Below are positions 34,227 to 43,085 of a DNA stretch of 64,000 nucleotides, in pieces. Each line of letters starts with the position of its first letter. The first letter of the stretch is position 1. The notes beneath the pieces were generated by a model. It searched no databases and had not been told where the DNA came from. It saw only the letters and a list, made by a program, of their open reading frames with translations. A program made the position numbers and the translations under genes. The DNA is from Bacillota bacterium. GTDB lineage: Bacteria > Bacillota > Clostridia > Acetivibrionales > DSM-1351. The stretch lies in contig JAEWCZ010000073.1 in assembly GCA_023390335.1 (NCBI GenBank), positions 62,001 to 126,000 of the forward strand, given 5' to 3'.

Positions 34227-36464
34227 ATGAAGGTTTTGCACTTAATTGGCGGAGGGGATGTTGGAGGCGCTAAAGTACACGTCCTGTCACTTGTAAAGGA
34301 ACTTACTTCCCATATAGATGTTACACTTCTCAGTCTCAGACCGGGAGCCTTTGCAGATGAAGCCCGTGCAATGGGGATAAATGTAAAAGTTATAAAGTCC
34401 TCTAATATAATTACAGATATACGCAACGCAGTACAGTTTGTAAAAAAGAATAACTTTGATATTATTCATTCACATGGTGCCAAGGCAAATATATTTGCCT
34501 ACGCTATTAAAAAAGCCTGCAATATACCCGTAATAACAACAATGCACAGCGACTATAAACTTGATTATCTCCAAAGTTTGCCTAAAAGGCTTACTATAGG
34601 GTTATTTAACTCATGGGTACTTCATAGTTTAGATTATTATATCGTGGTTACCTCTGCTTTTAGAAAAATGCTGATAGAAAGAGGCTTTGACACCAATAGC
34701 ATTTATACCATATTAAACGGAATTGATTTCGATAAAAAACTAAATGACTATACAAGAGAAAAGTTCGGCCAAAAATACGGTATCCAATTAGATAAAAACG
34801 ATATACTTGTAGGAATAGCCGCAAGATTGACCCCAGTTAAGGGTATAAGCACTCTTTTGGAAGCCGCAAAGCTTGTTGTTGAGAAAAATCCCAATGTAAA
34901 ATTCCTTATAGGCGGAGATGGAGAAGATTACAAAACCCTCACCGCGCGGTGCCATCAGTTGGGACTGGATAACAATGTATTTTTTCTTGGCTGGCTAAAT
35001 GACCCATATGAACTTTTTGGTATTATTGACATTAGCGTTCTGACTTCTATTAGTGAAGGCTTTCCCTATTCCATTCTGGAGGGTGCTTTTTATTCAAAGG
35101 CCACTGTCAGCAGCAGAGTTGGGGGAATTCCAGATCTTATAGATTCCTCAGTGAACGGTTACCTTTTTGAACCTCTTGATTATAATACACTGGCAAAATA
35201 TCTTCTTGAGTTGTCTTTAGACCATGAAAAACGAAAAGAATTCGGCAAAAGAATTTATGAAAAAGCCTATAAGAACTTCTCGCTGGATGCTATGTGCAAA
35301 ACGCAGCTTGAAATATATTCAAATATACAGAGGGATGTTTTAAACAAAGCCAAAGGCAAAAAGTATGATGTAATAGTATCCGGCTACTATGGTTTCGGTA
35401 ATATCGGGGATGATGCTATGCTTCGGTCAATTGTAGACAATCTGCAAGAACAAAAACCCGGCATATCTATACTTGCACTTTCCAGAAACCCTGTGGAAAC
35501 CGCCCGAAACTACGGTGTCAGTGCTATAAACAGGAAAAATATATTCAAGGTTTATTCATCTATGAAGAAAGCCAAGCTTTTTGTATACGGTGGAGGCAAT
35601 ATAATTCAGGATAGTACAAGCTCGCGATCCCTTATGTTTTACCTTGGAACCGCATGGCTTGCAAAAAAACTAAAATTAAAAATAATGTTCTATGCAAACG
35701 GAATAGGTCCCATAAATAAATCGGGTAATGCCGAACATTCCCGTAAAATATTGAATATGGCTGATGTAATTACCGTAAGAGAACGGTTTTCATTCAACGA
35801 ACTAAAGAAAATGGGTATTACCGGGCCTAGAATTGCATTAACTGCCGATGCTGCGTTTGCTGTCAATATTAATCCCGATGAACTCAATGACAGCCGTAAT
35901 TTCTCAGGATTGTCCCTTGATAAAAATTACGCGGGTTTCTCAGTACGAAGATGTCCCGGTTTTGAAGAATATCAGCATGAAAAATATGAGCAGACTATTG
36001 CAGAAACCGCAGATTATGTTTTTAATAAATATGGTCTTGAACCTGTGTTCATTCCAATGGAATACAATGTAGACATATATACTATAAAAAACATTATTTC
36101 AAAAATGAAAACCAAAAACTATATTATAAGCAATAATCACACTGTTTTGGAAACATTCTCTGTGATACATAAAATGGATATTATGGTGTCCATGAGGCTT
36201 CATGCTTTGATTTTTGCAGCGTATTTAAAGGTTCCGTTTATCGGAATCAGTTATCAACCAAAGGTTGACGGGTTTTTGGAGTATATTAATCAGCCCTCTG
36301 CGGGAAGTGTAAAAGAAATCAATCTTGAACGCCTGCGCTCCAAAATTGATAATGTAATGCAAAATCGCGAACCAATTAAGGCTGCTTTGGAAAGCTCTGT
36401 GGATAATCTGATATGTAAAGCCCGTGAGAACTCACACTACGCAATTGAATTAATTTCAGAATAA
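34227..36464 (+). CDS. csaB: Glycosyltransferase family 4 fused to CsaB pyruvyltransferase
   Basis: 745 aa with two enzymes in one chain. Residues 1 to about 385 are a GT4/GT-B glycosyltransferase (VLHLIGGGDVGGAKVHVLSL, IIHSHGAKANIFAY, VGIAARLTPVKGISTLLEA, the EGFPYSILEGAF donor site). After a short linker, residues about 388-745 are a polysaccharide pyruvyltransferase of the CsaB type (SGYYGFGNIGDDAMLRSIVD, YGGGNIIQD, YANGIGPINK, MVSMRLHALIFAAY). CsaB adds ketal-pyruvate to cell-wall polysaccharides that anchor SLH-domain proteins. AAAGGAGA precedes ATG 34227. A terminator follows, so it is a single-gene unit. The fusion suggests that sugar transfer and pyruvylation act on one glycan. Confidence 0.88.
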   Translation: MKVLHLIGGGDVGGAKVHVLSLVKELTSHIDVTLLSLRPGAFADEARAMGINVKVIKSSNIITDIRNAVQFVKKNNFDIIHSHGAKANIFAYAIKKACNIPVITTMHSDYKLDYLQSLPKRLTIGLFNSWVLHSLDYYIVVTSAFRKMLIERGFDTNSIYTILNGIDFDKKLNDYTREKFGQKYGIQLDKNDILVGIAARLTPVKGISTLLEAAKLVVEKNPNVKFLIGGDGEDYKTLTARCHQLGLDNNVFFLGWLNDPYELFGIIDISVLTSISEGFPYSILEGAFYSKATVSSRVGGIPDLIDSSVNGYLFEPLDYNTLAKYLLELSLDHEKRKEFGKRIYEKAYKNFSLDAMCKTQLEIYSNIQRDVLNKAKGKKYDVIVSGYYGFGNIGDDAMLRSIVDNLQEQKPGISILALSRNPVETARNYGVSAINRKNIFKVYSSMKKAKLFVYGGGNIIQDSTSSRSLMFYLGTAWLAKKLKLKIMFYANGIGPINKSGNAEHSRKILNMADVITVRERFSFNELKKMGITGPRIALTADAAFAVNINPDELNDSRNFSGLSLDKNYAGFSVRRCPGFEEYQHEKYEQTIAETADYVFNKYGLEPVFIPMEYNVDIYTIKNIISKMKTKNYIISNNHTVLETFSVIHKMDIMVSMRLHALIFAAYLKVPFIGISYQPKVDGFLEYINQPSAGSVKEINLERLRSKIDNVMQNREPIKAALESSVDNLICKARENSHYAIELISE

Positions 36465-36476
36465 AAAAAGATATTG

Positions 36477-36506
36477 AAAACACGCAGAACTTTAACTGCG
36501 TGTTTT
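36477..36506. terminator. Terminator after the GT4-CsaB gene
   Basis: AAAACACGCAG (36477-36487) pairs with CTGCGTGTTTT (36496-36506), followed by TT-AT; it also lies just past the stop of the convergent ABC-F gene. Confidence 0.85.
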
Positions 36507-36527
36507 TTATTTGACCCTCTTCCCTAC

Positions 36528-38432
36528 TCAGGCTTCCAGCTGCTCTGTGACCTCAGACCAGACTTCATACAGTTCCTCAAGCCTACGCTGTGCCTGTTGT
36601 TGTTCCTCGCTTAACTCAATAAGTTTCTGATGATCGGTAGCAAACCTGACCATCTCTTCTTCTAACTCTTTCAAACGGGTTTCAGTTTTCTCTATAGACT
36701 TTTCAGTGTCGGAAAGCTGTTTCTCAAGCTTTCGTATCCTGCTGCGTTCCTCCTTGGTTGCCATATGGCTTTGTTTTGCCTCTGAAATTACAGGCTGTTC
36801 TTTGCTTACTGCTGCAACATTCTTTTTGTGGTGTTCTGTAAAATAAGTATAGTTTCCAAAGCAGTCTACTACTGGAGTTGTCCCAATATCAATAATTCTG
36901 GTGGCCAGTTTGTCTATAAAATATCTGTCATGGGAAACAACCAAAAGAGTTCCCTCATAGTCAGTAAGGGCGTCCTCAAGAATTTCCCTTGAATTTATGT
37001 CCAGATGGTTTGTAGGCTCATCCAGGATAATAAAATTGGCATCAGAGAAGATTAGCTTGAGCATTGCAACCCTGCTCTTTTCACCGCCGCTGAGAACAGA
37101 TATCTTTTTAAATACATCTTCACCCGTAAACAAAAATGCACCCAGTGCTGTTCTGACTTCTGACTGAATAAGTTTCTGGTCTACGCTCCATACCTCATCA
37201 AGAACAGTATTGTTTTCGTTCAAATCAGACATTTCCTGATCATAGTAGCCAAGGTTGACCTTTGCCCCATAGTTGTAACTGCCAGAGGTTGCCTGAAGCC
37301 TTCCTGCAAGTATCTTTAAAAGCGTTGATTTTCCACATCCGTTAGGGCCTAGCAAGAACACCTTTTCGGCTTTTTTTATTTTAAAGCTAACGTTTTTAAA
37401 TAGCTCTTTATTGTCAAAGGATTTTGAAACACACTCTACGTCCAAGACTTCGTTGCCACTGGCAATTGTCTGCCTGAATTTTATCTTGATGGTAGAAGGC
37501 AGGTCGCTTGGTCTTTCTATCTTTTCCATCCTGTCCAGTGCCTTCTGGCGGCTTTCGGCAGCAATAATATTTCTTTCCCTGTTCCATCTTCTCTGCTGTT
37601 CTATATAGGCTTCCTGTCGTGCTATTTCCTTCTGCTGCTGTATATAGTGCTTTTCTTGAATTTCACGGTTTACTGCCTTTTGCTTAACATAGTTTGAATA
37701 ATTGCAATTGTAAACTGTACTTGTACAGTTTTCCATTTCAATTGTCCGGCTGGTTACGGAATCCAGAAAATAACGGTCATGGGATATTATAAAAAGACAC
37801 TTTTTATAGCTTTTAAGATAATCCTCCAGCCATTCTACCGCCGCTATGTCCAGATGGTTTGTAGGTTCATCCAGCATAAGTATGTCCGGTTCCTCCAGCA
37901 AAACTTTTGCAAGTGCAAGCCTTGTTTTCTGCCCCCCGCTTAAAATGCTTATCTTACAGTCAAACTCATGTTCTTCAAAACCAAGGCCTCGAAGTACACC
38001 CCTTATACGACTGTTATACTCAAAGCCTCCCAGGTATGAAAACCGTTCAGTCAGACGACTATATTCCTTCATAAGTGATTCCAATTTTTCCTGTTCTTTG
38101 GTAGAGCTTATTTCCTTTTCAACTCTGCTGATTGACTTTTCCATTTCAACCAACTCCCTGAAAACATCACGCAGCTCATCCCAAAGTGTATTTTCTGAGT
38201 TTAATGCAGAGTTCTGCTTTAAATAGCTCACATTAAGATCTTTTGAAATAAATATTTCTCCGTTTTCCTGCTGCAATTCACCTATTATAAGCTTGAACAA
38301 AGTAGACTTTCCGGCACCGTTGACTCCAACCAGCCCTACCTTGTCATTTTCCTGCAGACTAAAGGAAACATTATTTAAAATGGTTTCTGTACCATATGAA
38401 AATTCAACATTATTACAGTTTAGTACTATCAC
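36528..38432 (-). CDS. ABC-F family ATPase
   Basis: 634 aa with two ABC domains in one soluble chain and no membrane segments. First Walker A GVNGAGKSTLFKLI, signature LSGGQKTRLALAKVL, Walker B ILMLDEPTNHLD; second Walker A GPNGCGKSTLLKIL, signature LSGGEKSRVAMLKLI, Walker B FIILDEPTNHLD. The linker between them (about 235-320) is the ribosome-contacting P-site tip region, and the last 90 residues form a coiled coil. This is the YdiF/Uup-like branch that rescues or tunes ribosomes; drug resistance cannot be inferred. Start is GTG with GGAG seven bases upstream. Confidence 0.9.
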   Translation of the reverse strand: MIVLNCNNVEFSYGTETILNNVSFSLQENDKVGLVGVNGAGKSTLFKLIIGELQQENGEIFISKDLNVSYLKQNSALNSENTLWDELRDVFRELVEMEKSISRVEKEISSTKEQEKLESLMKEYSRLTERFSYLGGFEYNSRIRGVLRGLGFEEHEFDCKISILSGGQKTRLALAKVLLEEPDILMLDEPTNHLDIAAVEWLEDYLKSYKKCLFIISHDRYFLDSVTSRTIEMENCTSTVYNCNYSNYVKQKAVNREIQEKHYIQQQKEIARQEAYIEQQRRWNRERNIIAAESRQKALDRMEKIERPSDLPSTIKIKFRQTIASGNEVLDVECVSKSFDNKELFKNVSFKIKKAEKVFLLGPNGCGKSTLLKILAGRLQATSGSYNYGAKVNLGYYDQEMSDLNENNTVLDEVWSVDQKLIQSEVRTALGAFLFTGEDVFKKISVLSGGEKSRVAMLKLIFSDANFIILDEPTNHLDINSREILEDALTDYEGTLLVVSHDRYFIDKLATRIIDIGTTPVVDCFGNYTYFTEHHKKNVAAVSKEQPVISEAKQSHMATKEERSRIRKLEKQLSDTEKSIEKTETRLKELEEEMVRFATDHQKLIELSEEQQQAQRRLEELYEVWSEVTEQLEA

Positions 38433-38540
38433 CGTAGTTCTCCATTTGCAAATATTTTGTATTACTGAGTTTTTATTTATTATAACAAACTATACCCCCA
38501 TAAGCATAGTCTTTTTAGTTTGTCTGTTTGCAGCAAAAAA

Positions 38541-38573
38541 GCCGGGTTATGTTATTACCAACACAATCCCGGC
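38541..38573 (-). terminator. Terminator of the lost KASIII gene
   Basis: GCCGGG (38541-38546) pairs with CCCGGC (38568-38573) with further pairing inside; on the minus strand it is followed by TTTTTT. Confidence 0.75.
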
Positions 38574-38591
38574 ATATATCGGGGTAAATAT

Positions 38592-38807
38592 TTAGAATTT
38601 ATAAAGAAGCGCACCCATTGTATATCCGGAACCCACGTAACAGAATATGGCATATGAGCCTTCAACTATTTTTATTGGTCTTTTTTGCTTCATTAGGGCA
38701 AGTATTGGGCTTGTCGGGCCCGTGTAGCCGTATTTATTTCCTACATAATTTATTCTCTCTTCCATTACATTAAGTAGTTCTATCGTATCCGTAATATCGC
38801 CCTTGGT
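38592..38807 (-). pseudogene. 3-oxoacyl-ACP synthase III-like gene, C-terminal remnant
   Basis: About 70 codons in one minus-strand frame read KGDITDTIELLNVMEERINY, VGNKYGYTGPTSPILALMKQ and AIFCYVGSGYTMGALLYKF before TAA at 38592-38594. This is the C-terminal end of KASIII-like enzymes, including the Asn and the Gly-rich loop near the C-terminus. Just upstream (about 38808) there is a TGA and the sequence becomes unrelated, so the other four fifths of the gene are gone. Its terminator is still present. Confidence 0.7.
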
Positions 38808-39056
38808 TCAGGGCATACTGTAATTTACTTTTTCATTTAACCTTCAACAAACAAAAACACAATATTACACTAAATGGTGTAAAATAATATATAAAATAAA
38901 AAATAATAGTATAAATGGAAGGAAAAAGCAAACACATTGTAGAATAATGAAAAGTAAATACAATTTCGATGAATTTATTACATTTATTATTTTTTTGCTT
39001 ATGTTCAATACGAGAATTTTTTAAATATAGTAACTGTAAAAGGAGAGGATTGTTGA

Positions 39057-40589
39057 ATGGAAGACAGCTTGGAAGGCTTATTCAAAAAAAACTTGCTACA
39101 ATATCAAAAAAACCTCTGTAATTCAATTACATTCTATTGTACAATAGGTGGCTTCGGAGGTGTAGCTTTTTATGCATTTATGAAAATAATAGGTATTATG
39201 AGTATATTCAGTTGGACTAACCTAATTTATTTCTCAATACCTGTTGTCTTTAATGTCACGCTAATGGCAGTTTCAAACGCAATACTCAAAAAGAAGTCAG
39301 TGAAAACGTATGTGAATATATACAAATATATTATTGTTTCGGTAGCCTGTATAAACTACTTTGCAATAGCCATATTTATTCCATACAGGGACATTTGGGG
39401 AACGTTGATATTAATATTCGTTGTTGCATCATTTTTTCTTGAAAAACCGGTTGCTTTGTACGGTATAGTATTTGGTTCGGTGATTTGTATATTTAGTTTT
39501 TATGTTAATACATGCCCTGAAACTCTTAGCAGATCGTTAGGAGATATAACAACAAGACTGCAGGTTATTTCTTTTGGAGCCGTGGCTACTTTTGTAAGTG
39601 CAATCATGGGAAGAAGCCTTCTTAAGAGATCATGTGAAAATGAATTTAATGTAAGCAAGTCATTTAGTGACTTGCAGCTGGTAGTTTCAAAGGTAAAAGA
39701 CGTATCAAATACCCTATCGCTATCCAGTGGATTGATAACCCATCTGGCATCCCAACAGCAGCAGGCGGCAGAAACTACGGCAGTTAATACGTCGGATATT
39801 CTTGCAGGTGCTGTAAAAACTTCCGAAAGTGTTAAAGAGAGTACAGAACTTATGTCTGAGCTTGTTAATGAAACAAAACGGATGAAGGAACAGACTATAA
39901 GTGTTATTAATAATTCCGAGGAATTAAAGAATGTTGCGGGTAAAGGCAGGAACTCAATTGATGACGCAGTTAAGAAAATAATGCGTATTAAAGAAAGTGC
40001 TACTGCTACATATGCCAGTGCCAAGGAACTTGATATAAAGGCTCAAAAAATTGACAAAATAGTGGGCAGCATACAGAGTATATCAAAGCAAACCAACCTT
40101 CTCTCCCTCAATGCAACAATTGAAGCGGCAAGGGCCGGCGAATATGGCAGAGGCTTTTCGGTTGTAGCCGGTGAGATAGGCAAGCTAGCGGAGCAAAGTC
40201 AGATGTCATTGAATGATATAACAAATAATCTGAAAGACATCTTTCAACATGAAAACGAGGTGGATAACCTGGTAGGACAGGTGGACGAGGGTGTTGAAAT
40301 AATCCGTAAGTCAAAGGAATATTACCAGAACATAATAGACGCGCTAAATGAGACCATAAAGTCACTCTTGAATATCAGAGATGTTTCTGATCAGCAGATT
40401 TCACATACTGAATTGGTCAACAGGTTTATAGAAGACGTCAAAAATGCAGCGGTAATGACCACGGAAAGTATAGAGTCGGCTACTGCTTCAACGCAGGAAA
40501 CATTTGCTTCAAGTGAAGAACTGTTTAGCTCTGCCAACGCATTGGATGAGTTGGCTAAGGAACTGAATGAAATTGTAGTAAAAATATAA
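39057..40589 (+). CDS. Methyl-accepting chemotaxis protein with N-terminal multi-helix membrane domain
   Basis: 510 aa. About six membrane helices occupy residues 18-185 with only short loops, in place of the usual extracellular sensor. The rest is a cytoplasmic signalling region without an obvious HAMP domain, containing ISKQTNLLSLNATIEAARAG and GRGFSVVAGEIGKLAEQS. Such receptors may sense membrane or intracellular states. AAAGGAGAGG precedes the ATG. The alpha/beta hydrolase gene starts 20 bp downstream and is probably cotranscribed. Confidence 0.88.
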   Translation: MEDSLEGLFKKNLLQYQKNLCNSITFYCTIGGFGGVAFYAFMKIIGIMSIFSWTNLIYFSIPVVFNVTLMAVSNAILKKKSVKTYVNIYKYIIVSVACINYFAIAIFIPYRDIWGTLILIFVVASFFLEKPVALYGIVFGSVICIFSFYVNTCPETLSRSLGDITTRLQVISFGAVATFVSAIMGRSLLKRSCENEFNVSKSFSDLQLVVSKVKDVSNTLSLSSGLITHLASQQQQAAETTAVNTSDILAGAVKTSESVKESTELMSELVNETKRMKEQTISVINNSEELKNVAGKGRNSIDDAVKKIMRIKESATATYASAKELDIKAQKIDKIVGSIQSISKQTNLLSLNATIEAARAGEYGRGFSVVAGEIGKLAEQSQMSLNDITNNLKDIFQHENEVDNLVGQVDEGVEIIRKSKEYYQNIIDALNETIKSLLNIRDVSDQQISHTELVNRFIEDVKNAAVMTTESIESATASTQETFASSEELFSSANALDELAKELNEIVVKI

Positions 40590-40609
40590 ACACTGGAGGC
40601 GGGGAAAGT

Positions 40610-41554
40610 ATGACTTATGAAACGGATTATCAGCAGTATGTAGATTCAAAGGAACCATTAAGCTCATTACAGGAAAAAGATTGGACATTTTACGGACAGT
40701 GTGGAATAGAATACCCGTATTTCTATGCGACACCAGACCCGAACCGTCAGGATTACTTTGCAATCTCTTACAGCGAAGATCCATTGCAGCGTCTTGATAT
40801 CCATCATTTAAAAGCCCCTGAAAAAAAAGAAAGACCTGTTATTTTCTTTATACATGGAGGAGGCTGGACAACTGAAGATAAAAGCAATACACGGTTTTAT
40901 GCGTTTGAATGGATAAAAAGAGGATTTACGGTCGTCTCCATAAATTACAGGTTGGCACCCAATGTCACTCATCCTACGCAAATAGAGGACTGTGCAAAAG
41001 CTTTTAAATGGGTACAGGACAATATAAAAAATTACGGCGGAAACCCCAATAAAATAGCAATAATCGGTCATTCAGCGGGAGCACATCTAGCGGCACTTCT
41101 GGTTGTAGGAGAGAAATGGCACGAAAAATATGATATAGACATGAAGTCAGTTAAGTGTTGGATACCTGTAAGCGGTATTTATGATTTTAATCTGCCTGAA
41201 AATTACCTGGCACCCATATTAAATTCATCGATACTTGCAATGCTCGGTGCAGACAGTAATAAAATAGACTGCTCCCCGGTATCACATATCACCGGAAAAG
41301 AACCTCCTTGTTTGATATTGCACGGTGGAGATGACTGGCTTGTTCCGCGTTCGAATTCAATAGAATTATATAACAGACTTGTTAAAAAGGGTGCAAAGAA
41401 TTGCCAATTGAATATAGTGAAGGACTATTGGCACTGCAATATGATGCTTGGCTATGACAAGCCGGGACATAAGCCTGCCGAAATAATAAACGGGTATCTT
41501 GCTGAAATGCTGCCCACATCTGAAAGTAATAGAGTACAACATTCATCACTGTAA
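40610..41554 (+). CDS. Alpha/beta hydrolase, kynurenine formamidase/esterase-like
   Basis: 314 aa. The hormone-sensitive-lipase/kynurenine-formamidase pattern is visible: oxyanion motif FFIHGGGWTTED, VVSINYRLAPNVTHPTQIED, nucleophile elbow IGHSAGAHLAALL (GxSxG), an acid region in LILHGGDDWLVP and a C-terminal His in DYWHCNMM. The best guess is an esterase or arylformamidase; the natural substrate is unknown. GGAGGCGG precedes the ATG, 20 bp after the chemoreceptor stop; both share one terminator. Confidence 0.82.
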   Translation: MTYETDYQQYVDSKEPLSSLQEKDWTFYGQCGIEYPYFYATPDPNRQDYFAISYSEDPLQRLDIHHLKAPEKKERPVIFFIHGGGWTTEDKSNTRFYAFEWIKRGFTVVSINYRLAPNVTHPTQIEDCAKAFKWVQDNIKNYGGNPNKIAIIGHSAGAHLAALLVVGEKWHEKYDIDMKSVKCWIPVSGIYDFNLPENYLAPILNSSILAMLGADSNKIDCSPVSHITGKEPPCLILHGGDDWLVPRSNSIELYNRLVKKGAKNCQLNIVKDYWHCNMMLGYDKPGHKPAEIINGYLAEMLPTSESNRVQHSSL

Positions 41555-41561
41555 ATAAAAG

Positions 41562-41623
41562 AATAGGCATAATAACTGGGTTGAACTCATTTCTTAATGT
41601 GGGAGACGGTTATTATGCCTATT
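41562..41623. terminator. Bidirectional terminator between convergent hydrolase genes
   Basis: AATAGGCATAATAAC (41562-41576) and GTTATTATGCCTATT (41609-41623) form a 15-bp perfect stem; TTTT follows on the plus side and TTTT on the minus side. Confidence 0.8.
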
Positions 41624-41636
41624 TTGAATTTTAATA

Positions 41637-42503
41637 TTATGCTGTCATAACTGATTTCTCAATAAGGTTATTTTCAATATACTCGTCTTCAATATACTCA
41701 TTTTCACGATTTTGCAAGTAATCAATAACCATTTTATTGAATTCCTTTGCTTTTTGGAAAATGAATACATGTCCTGCGTCTTGTATTACACGGAAATCAC
41801 AGTCGGTGAATTTTTCCTTTAACGCAACAGCATCGTCAAAGAAACAAAAATCCTTGCTGCCTGCCACAATCAACGTTGGCAAATCATGTTTTGTTAAGAA
41901 GGAATGATGATCACCTTGAACGACAACCTTCCACCATTTGTAAAACTCCACATCACTCATCTTAAGTGTTTCTTTTAGAAAGAAACTTCTTGACTTATAG
42001 TGAGTTTTTCCGGGAAGCATCATGTTTGCCATTAGTTTAAGATAGGTGTCTTTAGAAAAGGCTTTTAAAAACACTTTTTCTGCAAAACTGTTCATGAATT
42101 TTGAGAGGTAGTTCGGTTTGCAAATAGGACTTGCAAATATCAATGAAAGAATCCGATCCGGGAATAATTCGCAGAAATATTGTTGAACGATAGTTCCGAG
42201 GGACAGGCCAAGCATATGAGCTTTTTCAATTCCTAGATTATCCATAAGTAGCCTAATGTGATTTGCAATAATTACTCCGTTATACTTTTCACAACTAAGC
42301 GATGATGATTTTCCATGCCCTGGAAGATCGATATTCAGCACCCTGAAATGTTGATTAAAGTCCCCGATCTGGTACTTCCAACATCGGGTAGAGCCGGAGA
42401 TTCCGTGAAGTAGGATCAACCAATCTCCTTCTTGGTTTCCTGAGATTTCATAATACATTTTCAAATTTCCTACATTAGCATAATTAGGGTTTACCATTTC
42501 CAT
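41637..42503 (-). CDS. Alpha/beta hydrolase
   Basis: 288 aa. Typical alpha/beta-hydrolase fold: LILLHGISGSTRCW (oxyanion region), VLNIDLPGHGKSSS, nucleophile elbow MLGLSLGTIVQQY, LPTLIVAGSKDFCFF with the acid, and DAGHVFIFQKAKEFN with the catalytic His. The last 25 residues are an acidic tail containing EYIEDEYIENN, which is a near-tandem repeat. Substrate unknown; sequence style is that of small esterases or lactonases. GGAGG precedes the ATG. Monocistronic. Confidence 0.85.
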   Translation of the reverse strand: MEMVNPNYANVGNLKMYYEISGNQEGDWLILLHGISGSTRCWKYQIGDFNQHFRVLNIDLPGHGKSSSLSCEKYNGVIIANHIRLLMDNLGIEKAHMLGLSLGTIVQQYFCELFPDRILSLIFASPICKPNYLSKFMNSFAEKVFLKAFSKDTYLKLMANMMLPGKTHYKSRSFFLKETLKMSDVEFYKWWKVVVQGDHHSFLTKHDLPTLIVAGSKDFCFFDDAVALKEKFTDCDFRVIQDAGHVFIFQKAKEFNKMVIDYLQNRENEYIEDEYIENNLIEKSVMTA

Positions 42504-42832
42504 TTTGATGTCCTCCTTAAAAGTTGTGTAATCCTATACACTCTAAGATTTTCTAGTCTGTCTTTAAGAATTTGCAATTCTCAAAACAATTTTCGACTAC
42601 AATTTATGACATTATTATATAATAAATACAAAAAATGTCAACATTTTTTTTGGAAATTTGTAATAATAAACCAAAATTGTATAAAAAAACAGGGATTTTT
42701 TATCACAATTTACAATGTTTTGTTGAATGAATTTGAAACTTCCGTATTTAACGGTGCAACGGAAGTTAGTATTGCAGAAGATTTAATATACTTAGCTGGA
42801 TATTTGTCCTGAGCATATCAGGAGGAAAAGCT
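42504..42832. other. AT-rich spacer with a 9-bp inverted repeat
   Basis: Lies between the hydrolase and an IS30 remnant. AACTTCCGT at 42737-42745 and ACGGAAGTT at 42759-42767 form an inverted repeat. A 68-codon plus-strand frame crosses it but has no ribosome site. Another ribosome site (GGAGGAAAAG) leads into the IS30 remnant. No gene is supported. Confidence 0.4.
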
Positions 42833-43025
42833 ATGTCAAATCTTAATCTGAATAAGGGAAAACATCTTACCATAGAAGATAGGTCAGCAGTTGCTAAAAC
42901 CATCAAGGGAGAGGCTGAATATAACACCTAGGGAACTGACTAATCCAGACAATATTGTATTTCCGTTAATAATGAAAGGTCAGTCCATTTCGCATATTTA
43001 TGCAAATCACAAAAAAAGAGACTAA
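42833..43025 (+). pseudogene. IS30-family transposase remnant
   Basis: After GGAGGA an ATG opens a short frame (MSNLNLNKGKHLTIEDRSAV) like the N-terminal helix-turn-helix of IS30-type transposases, ending at TAG. One frame over, RELTNPDNIVFPLIMKGQSI and SHIYANHKK follow, which match a later part of the same family, then TAA at 43023. The middle and the DDE domain are missing, so only a deleted scrap remains. Terminal repeats were not found. Confidence 0.55.
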
Positions 43026-43062
43026 AATGCCGGATTTATGTAACATTTAAATCCGGCATTTT
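43024..43062. terminator. Terminator after cwlD-like gene
   Basis: AAAATGCCGGATTTA (43024-43038) and TAAATCCGGCATTTT (43048-43062) form a 15-bp perfect stem; it lies just past the stop of the minus-strand amidase gene. Confidence 0.8.
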
Positions 43063-43085
43063 ATATTTAGAATTATTCATATATT

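Noticed and set aside
42606..42812. 68-codon plus-strand frame upstream of the IS30 remnant
   Set aside because: No ribosome site, low-complexity N-terminus and an inverted repeat inside; no family pattern.
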